Origin: Coriolopsis trogii
Taxonomy: Eukaryota; Basidiomycota; Agaricomycetes; Polyporales; Polyporaceae
Length of the DNA stretch: 64,000 bases
Assembly (NCBI GenBank): GCA_020543525.1
Contig: JAHYIO010000037.1
Span: forward strand, 744,001-808,000
Direction: 5' to 3'
Positions 56,101 through 64,000 of this stretch are shown one piece after another. Made by a program: the position numbers and the translations under genes. Each line of letters starts with the position of its first letter. Position 1 is the stretch's first letter. Below the pieces are notes generated by a model. It saw only the letters and a program-made list of their open reading frames with translations, was not told where the DNA came from and searched no databases.

Positions 56101-56707
56101 CGTCGACGAGACCGGAGAGGATGGAGGTAGTGACGGTCTCAACCACCCCCGCACTCAGAGTATAACCCCGGACGCGCGTGACGTCGTCTCCGGCTAAGCG
56201 AACTCGGAACTTGCATACATAGGCAGACGCGTTTAGGCAAACAAACGACATATCGACTTGTCCAATTCTCTGTCCCATGCGGGACGGTACAGGGTACAGA
56301 ACCGTACAAGTACTTTCAAGAAGTGCGCACCCTCGAGGCGTCGAGAGTGCTTCGTGCGCAAGTAAGTAATACAGACACATGACACGAATGCAGACGCAAC
56401 AAATAGGCTTTGCAGCCGTTAACCCAGACAGACAGAGAGGAGACAGGTTGTACGGGCCCGACGGCCACCGGCAGGGCGACCGCACCGAAGGCTAAGAAGG
56501 TGGCCGATCACAGACGAGCGAGCGAAAATGCAGCAAGAAATGGTACACGGGTGCTCGTCTGATAGATAAAATATGAACCGCGATGCGAAACGATGGTATA
56601 TCTTTGTCGAACCGAATATCAAGTTAGCCACTGATAATACGCAGGACGAAGGCTCTAGACTTACCGAACGCATGCACATATTCATCAGTCATGGCATATG
56701 GCATGGT
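56101..56707. other. Intergenic
   Basis: 607 nt, promoter side of the AUH-like gene and 3' side of the mucin-like gene. No other feature seen. Confidence 0.4.
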
Positions 56708-58079
56708 TCACTGCGCCTCGCCGTGGTAGACAACTTCACCCGGGTGATAGTGCTGCTGTTGCACACGAGGCGCACCAACGGCCCGAGCCGCATTGCTCGG
56801 GTCGGCATAGGGGTGAGCGGGAGAGCTTGGGGACCGGCGTGTACCCTCGTAGTAGGCCTCCGGGTTGGAATATCCATCCTGCTGCGTGCCGTACCCGCCG
56901 TCGTAACCCGAGTACTGAGTAGGATCGTACGTGGCGTTGGGAGGATACTCGAGTCCAGCGTTGAAGTTCAAGCCCATGGTATGCGGCTGAGCGTACTCTT
57001 CCATGGTCGGGAGCCCGAAGTGAGTCGAACGGTCCGGGTACGCATCAGTAGCGGCGTGGCTGGCCATAGGCTCGTTGTGCAAAGTTTCCGGACCGCCGAT
57101 GAAGCTCATGTCCGTGGGACTGGGCGGCACGTTTGGATTCGAGGAGTTGTTGCCGGTGTACTTCTCGAAGTACGTCATGTCCTCCTCGTCTTGCAGCCTA
57201 GCCGCGCGCCGCTTCGCATACATGTACGCAACGAAAATGGCTCCAATCACGGCGACACCGACAACAGTGAAAGTGCCCGCGACGGCACCTTTGTTGTCAA
57301 AGAAGCTGGGAAGAGCGTTTAAGTTGACACGCGGTGGGACATGATGAATTGATTCCATTCACCTCTTGGACGATGCAGAAACGCCATCAGCAGCACCGGT
57401 CGCAGAGGCCGTGCTAGACGAGAGCCAGCCGTAGGAGGTTGTGTCGGCAGTTCCTCCTTCATTGCGCGTAGAGGTAGGAACGATGCGGGTGGTGCCAGTG
57501 TTAGGAACAAGAGTGACACTGGTGGAGGTGGCAGACGTCACGGAACTTGGGATTCGAGAACACATGACCATCAGTATGCGAACGTGCGTTGAGGGTTCCA
57601 TAGACTTACGAAAGGGAAGTGCCCGACGAAATTGAAGAGGAAGAGGTGGATGGAGAAGTCGAAGAGGTATCAGTGGTAGATTCCTGTGCGGACGATGAAG
57701 TCGTAGAAGACTGGATCGCGGCAGGAACGGGGGTGTTGCTGCTGCTGTGAGTAGTCTGTACAGACTTGGTAGAAGTCGGCGGCGGCTGGGCCTGCGTGGT
57801 GGTGGTAGGCTTCGTCGTCAACGAGGGGGGAGTGGTAGTGCTATGGACACTCGTGGTCGTGGTCGAAACGACCTGCTGAGTAGTGGTGGAGTCGATGATA
57901 GTGGGTTCGGGGAGGCTGGAGGTCGACGACCCCTCGCCAACTTGCTGATCACCGGGCAAGGTGACGCTGTTGGAGGCCGTGGACGATTGCGCGTTTGCGA
58001 GAAGGAACGACTGGGATGTAAGGAGTGCGAGAGAAACGAATGTGAGGGCGCGCGCCACGTCCGCCAAGCAGCAGCGCAT
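56708..58079 (-). CDS. Secretory-pathway mucin-like single-pass membrane protein
   Basis: Three exons: 58079-57610, 57545-57363, 57305-56708, giving 416 aa. A signal peptide (ARALTFVSLALLTSQSFLLA, cleavage likely after LANAQ) precedes about 190 residues made up mainly of Ser, Thr and Pro (STTTQQVVSTTTTSVHSTTT), a probable O-mannosylated stalk. A transmembrane helix follows (GTFTVVGVAVIGAIFVAYMY, about 226-246), then the stop-transfer KRRAARLQDEEDMTYFEKYT. A cytoplasmic tail rich in Pro/Tyr/Gly (YDPTQYSGYDGGYGTQQDGY) completes it. This is the layout of fungal wall-integrity sensors (Wsc/Mid2/Skg6 class), and it resembles the gene at 18302-19868 in plan though not clearly in sequence. No cysteine-rich WSC domain is present. 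Confidence 0.85.
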
Positions 58080-58473
58080 GATGCCCGGTATGGGAGGGAG
58101 GAGAGGGCGGGCGGGGGTCGGGGACAGCGACGGGGCTGAGGACGATGGAGGGAGGAGGTGAGAAGAGAACTGGGACGGGCGACAACCCAGACAAGGTCGA
58201 AATTGATGATGGCGGCGGCGGACAGAGCCGCCGGCCGTCGATCCCCTTGGTTTCAGCCTCCCAGGCCCAGTCTGGCTAACTCCGTACCTGGTTTCCCTAC
58301 CCGTTCGTCTTCTCTACTCAACGCCCACCTCAACGCCCACAATCATCTAGGCCTTCTCAATGAGGTGCAGCCTCAACAAGAGTTACACGACAGAATCAAG
58401 AAACACTGCTACAAGTACAAGCCCATATCCTTCCCAGCTATTACTCCAACCTGCTCAGAGGAAATCCCAACGT
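58080..58473. other. Intergenic
   Basis: 394 nt, promoter of the mucin-like gene and 3' side of the coiled-coil gene. Nothing further seen. Confidence 0.4.
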
Positions 58474-60134
58474 TCACGCGACACGTCCGTCGCCCGGGAG
58501 GAGCCCGTTCTCACGCAAGAAATCCATGGACTCGGCTTTCTTTCCTGTGTTGGTCAGTTCAATGCAGCATTGGACGAGCCTTCCCTCGCGAACGTCCCTC
58601 TTGAACTGCGACGTATCCATGCCTGGGTTCCTGCTTTCGAGCTCCACCATGAGCATCTTCTTGTCCTGTCCGATCGCGTCCATGTTCCCCCAAACATGAA
58701 TCCCCAAGGTTCCCACTTCAAGGCACCGGAACGGGCGACCCACCTCCTTGCTCAGCTTCGCCCATACAGACTCCACCGCCGCGTACGACACGACCTGTAT
58801 ACCCATATAGAACCAACCGGAGTTCTGCAAGAATTGGTCAGCACAGCAGAGGGTGGCTACAGATCTACACACTCACTTCAATGGAAGGATAAAGGAACAT
58901 ATGAAGCTCGCCTTGCTTTTTCGCCCAGCCACGCACATTGCGTACCATGTTGGGGCCTCCCCATCCGATCAGGTACGTGCCTGGCGTGCCTTCGAGGATG
59001 ACGGGCCTGTACACAAATGCAAGATCGTCTTGTGTGACAATGCGAGTGTCGTATCCAGACATGTCGTCCATACTGATCGAATCCAGACGATGTTCAATGT
59101 CGGATACGGCACTGACATATGCGAAGTACGTACGTTCCAATGCGCGTTATCTGTAACCACAAGAGTAAGTAACAAGCGAACATTGTGCGAGGCGCATACC
59201 GTATCGTCGTCCAATTCCAACTCGGATGCGAGGACGTCGAAAGGAATCGGACCAATAGCTAGCTCAGAGGTTGCTGGTCGCTTCCTGAACTCTAGGTACC
59301 ATGTCGACTCCTTCGCCTTTGAGGTCCGTGGCTTCATTGGGGAGAAGATGCTGTCCAGGGACGAAACATTTGTCTCCAACAATGCATTGGGGGCCTGGTC
59401 CTGCTGTTCATCTGTGACACCGGCTTCGTATGGGGTCGCCGGAAGTGTGATTGGGGAGGTAACACGGGTGTTTGCAACGGATCGTCCTGGTCGAACCGTA
59501 GAAGAGCTATCCGAATGCACAGTTTCGGAAGTTTCGTGTTTAGGATGCATGGTATGCGCATCGCGGCTTTGCACTTGCAGGCTCGTCGCCGGAGCTGCAG
59601 CATCGGTGGTTGCACCTTCGGGTAACTGGCCACATCGCTATGCTTCAACGCCGTCCAAGTCGCCAACAAATGGAACTCGGGCATATCTCTTTCACTCACC
59701 TTCTGACGGCTCAGCAGATCTTCGATCACCTTGTGAGCATTCCTGAGCTCTCTCAAAGCCGTATCACGCTCGCGGACGACTCGGGAAAACTCGGGGTCCT
59801 TTGCTTCGATCAGCTCATGCAAGGACGTGTTCTCCGCCTCCAACTGGGTGATTTCGAAAGCGCGTGAGAGGTTCTCAGCCTCGAGCTCCTCGACCTTGGC
59901 CTGCAGCTGTCTTGCTCGCTCGTCTGCAGCACGAATGACCCGCCTGGACAGCTCGTCCGCCCGCCGAACACCGGTCGCCAGGTTGGCCAGCTATCAGCCA
60001 CAGACGCGTCGAGGTCAGCAGTGCACTCCAATCCACAGATTACGAGAGTGGAAGGGGGATGAGAGACATACCTCTGCTCGCAAAGCCTGTACGTCCGTCG
60101 TCGGCGGTCCATCCGGAGGGTCGGCGAGAGTCAT
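58474..60134 (-). CDS. Coiled-coil protein with a conserved-looking C-terminal domain (447 aa, unknown)
   Basis: Six exons: 60134-60072, 59990-59700, 59625-59200, 59150-59134, 59072-58877, 58824-58474. Residues 22-118 form a clear coiled coil (RQLQAKVEELEAENLSRAFE, ITQLEAENTSLHELIEAKD). A disordered Ser/Thr/Glu linker follows. The C-terminal ~190 residues look folded: STWYLEFRKRP, TQDDLAFVYRPVILEGTPG, YLIGWGGPNMVRNVRGWAKK, FLYPSIEVNSGWFYMGIQVV and GRPFRCLEVGTLGIHVWG. No enzyme motif, signal peptide or membrane helix. Exon 4 is only 17 nt (ITRIGT across the junctions). It is supported by two good splice sites and by phase, since reading through it fails. I do not recognise the family; similar proteins probably occur in related fungi. 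It is divergent from the ACMSD-like gene. Confidence 0.75.
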
Positions 60135-60765
60135 GTTCGCAATTCAGGCTTGCAGCAGAGTGTGGTAAGCAGCGAGATTCAGTGTAGGGTGTAGTACTTT
60201 GTTATGGGCAGCCGAGAGATGAGAGATGAATGTAGAGTGAGGCGAAGACGCAGCATCCGGACAAAGCGGAATGACTGAGGGTGGCCCATAGTGGCGCGAA
60301 GTCGCTGGCCCGTGCCAATGACAGCCAGCGACCGCATTCCGCGACCCTGCAGAACCCACATTCAGGTGTCAGACTTCACGCCATCGAGGCAAACTGCTGG
60401 CTCTCTCCTGCAGCTGCTCGAGCTTCGTGACCCCAAGCAGGAGCACATATGAATGCAGCACAAGTAGTCGAGAGGCTCCGCTATCGGATTGCGAACATCA
60501 GAGGACGGCTGATTTCTGGGCTGGGACTGGTTGACCATCGCAGGCAAAGTGGTACAGTACAGGTAGACGCCCGCACCCGGCATTGTCGATCGCGCGCACC
60601 ACGTGGTCGCGACACCAGCCCGCGAACCATCGCGGGACCATTTCTTCTCGCGCTACTCCCGCGCACCCTCATTTATCGCGTCGCGTCGCCTCCCCTTCCT
60701 CCCCAGTCTCCTCTACGACATTTCTGCGCGTGCGCGCCGCTTTTCCTCCATCGAGAGAAGCAGTC
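60135..60765. other. Divergent promoter region
   Basis: 631 nt between the coiled-coil and ACMSD-like genes. The stretch before the plus-strand start is strongly pyrimidine-rich. No gene seen. Confidence 0.4.
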
Positions 60766-62333
60766 ATGGCGGCGGCCCAGAGACTCCTCGTCGACATCCA
60801 CACCCACGTCTACCTCCCGCGCTACGCCGCATTCCTCCGGAGCCGCACCTCCGTCCCCCGCATCTTCACCAGAACATCCACAGAAGGCAAGCCCGAGGAA
60901 CGCCTCCTCATCCTCGACGACGAGCCAAGCGGTGGACGGCCCATCGGTGCACAGGTACTAGCTCCCGCACCGCCGCCGTCCTGAGTTGCGACTGAACTGA
61001 AGCGGGCGCCGTCGAGCGTAGTACTGGGACAGAGATGAGAAGCTCAAGTTCATGGATCGCCATTCGATTGACATCTCTGTAGTGAGGTAAGTGCCGCAGC
61101 ACACTCTTGACATTGCCGGAGTCCATGTGTACTCGAGCCTTGCACGTTCTGGGGTTTGTGACCCTATTGCACGCTACACTGCTCTGAATGTCCCAAGACT
61201 ATACCGAGGGCACACATGCTTGGTAATGTCTACAAGGCTCGCCTGCAGTCACGCGAACCCGGGATGTTGGAATGCAGCACTTGTGACGAAGTGTCGTTTG
61301 CCCACAAACGTGGATCTGAAACCCTTCACTTCCCCACAGCTCAGCGAATCCCTGGCTCGACTTTCTCCCTGCATCCACGGCACATAAACTCGCCAGCGAA
61401 CTCAACGATGACCTCGAGACGTACTGCTCCACCGGACCCTCACTTACAGCCCAGAACTTGAAGAGGTTATACGGCTTCGGCCTCCTCCCACTCGTCCCAG
61501 GGGCGACCACGGAGTCGCTCCTCGAGACCGTCCAGCAAATTGCGTCTCTTCCGCACCTCAAGGGCATCATCATGGGCTCCCGTGGGATCGGAAAAGGCCT
61601 CGACGACGAGGCTCTTGAGCCCGTCTGGGCAGCACTCGAAAAAGCCGGTCTCGTCGTCTTCCTCCACCCGCACTACGGCGTCGACAAAGCCGCATGGGGC
61701 GACAAGGAGAACGGGCATGTCCTTCCGCTCGCCCTCGGCTTCCCGCTCGAAACGACCATCGTCAGTGCCCTTCCCTTTTCTCCGCTTCCGTCGTTCGCAG
61801 CTCACATAGGCACCCTCCACATTTAGGCCACGACGCGCATGATCCTCGCGGGCGTTTTCGACCGCTACCCGACCTTGCGCCTCCTCCTGGCGCACTCGGG
61901 CGGCGCGCTCCCACAGCTGTCATCGCGCCTCGCGTCCTGCATCGCGCACGATCCGGTCGTCGCCTCCCGCCTCGCCCACGACGCGCGCTACTACCTCGGC
62001 CGCATCTACTTCGACGCTGTCGCGTATGGGTCTGAGGAGCTCGGGTACGTCGCCGACGCGGTAGGCCGTGCCGAGAAATACAAGGCCCCAGCCACGTCTG
62101 CGTCCGCCTCGAGCGCGAAGGGAACCGATGGGGCTGAGAAGCGCAGGCTGGGTGCGAGCAGGATGCTGTTCGGGACCGACCATCCGTTCTTCCCGCCGCT
62201 CAGCGAGAAGGAGAAGTGGCCGAGCGTGGTGGAGAACCTGGAGGCGATTGACGGGGTCTATGGGTGGGGAGAGGCAGAGAAAGACGCGGTGAGGGGCGGT
62301 AACGCGTACTCGTTGTTCAGTCTTGGGTCGTGA
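60766..62333 (+). CDS. ACMSD-like amidohydrolase-2 family decarboxylase
   Basis: Four exons: 60766-60954, 61022-61086, 61340-61760, 61827-62333, giving 393 aa. The metal site reads [11 protein letters not shown] (HxH, residues 10-12 region). It continues with VVFLHPHYG (His after strand 5), [11 protein letters not shown] and [10 protein letters not shown] (metal Asp). Conserved blocks [22 protein letters not shown] and [20 protein letters not shown] line up with animal ACMSD, including the end [15 protein letters not shown] decarboxylates 2-amino-3-carboxymuconate-6-semialdehyde and so diverts kynurenine carbon from quinolinate and NAD. Sister enzymes of the family decarboxylate hydroxybenzoates or 5-carboxyuracil, so the substrate is not proven. 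Its convergent neighbour is quinolinate phosphoribosyltransferase, which favours the kynurenine reading. Intron 2 (253 nt) is the longest in the window. Confidence 0.85.
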
Positions 62334-62473
62334 CAGCCCTCGAGCTCCTTGTATGCATGCCGTCTTGAATGTGTGAATGCTCGGATATCGCATAACATAC
62401 ATCTGCCGCACTAGTCTACATGGCCTGTTGCATACAAACGCAGACGGACTTCCTGCATCATGCGTACACCGCT

Positions 62474-63919
<1,446 letters not shown>

Positions 63920-64000
63920 GGTGATAGTTCGATGCAGAGACTAGCTCATAATGTGTGCCTTACTCATTACGCCCGGGCCGGTCCTTCCGTGGATGTTGCT

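Overview
The window is nuclear DNA from a filamentous basidiomycete, most likely an Agaricomycete. The signs are very dense short introns (about 120 inferred here, mostly 47-75 nt with GT-AG ends and CTNAC/CTNAT branch-like motifs), compact spacing, both strands in use, and basidiomycete-style proteins (mcs4/SSK1 regulator, fungal F-box proteins, dye-decolorizing peroxidases, a membrane-anchored GH9). DyP genes fit a wood- or litter-decay lifestyle; the species cannot be read from the sequence. Every multi-exon model was joined by hand, and in each complete model the summed exon length is divisible by three.

Layout. 1-10.6 kb, all minus strand: the SSK1/mcs4 response regulator (cut by the left edge), ARS2/SERRATE, ESF2, a 160-aa coiled-coil protein, and a PIP-box protein rich in SQ/TQ sites. 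10.6-17 kb, plus: dUTPase, divergent from the PIP-box gene, then two paralogous F-box genes. 17-22.3 kb, minus: a Ser/Thr-rich single-pass membrane protein and the PKA regulatory subunit. 23-30.1 kb, plus: a HERP-like ubiquitin-domain membrane protein, uracil phosphoribosyltransferase and the sulfite reductase flavoprotein (MET10). 30.3-34.3 kb: a membrane-anchored GH9 glucanase (minus) and a Gfo/Idh/MocA oxidoreductase (plus). 34.3-41.4 kb: a large inverted duplication with two intact convergent DyP peroxidase genes and a decayed companion sequence outside each. 41.7-43.9 kb: an MFS transporter with 14 exons and one GC-AG intron. 43.9-46.7 kb is gene-poor. 46.7-54.7 kb, plus: YTP1, a ChaC gamma-glutamylcyclotransferase with a 6-nt micro-exon, and exocyst SEC10. 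54.8-60.1 kb, minus: an AUH-like enoyl-CoA hydratase, a mucin-like membrane protein and a 447-aa coiled-coil protein. 60.8-63.9 kb: an ACMSD-like decarboxylase and quinolinate phosphoribosyltransferase, convergent, 140 nt apart.

Themes. Most genes are housekeeping: small-RNA/cap biology, pre-rRNA processing, PKA and two-component signalling, exocytosis, ERAD. Three local associations stand out. The dUTPase and PIP-box/SQ-rich genes share a short promoter with an MCB-like site, which suggests S-phase co-expression. The ACMSD-like and QPRT genes lie on either side of the branch point between NAD synthesis and ACMS breakdown. The two DyP genes and their flanks look like a segmental inverted duplication in which the enzymes stayed intact while the flanking sequence decayed. 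The best candidate for an undescribed component is the PIP-box/SQ-TQ protein at 8676-10612.
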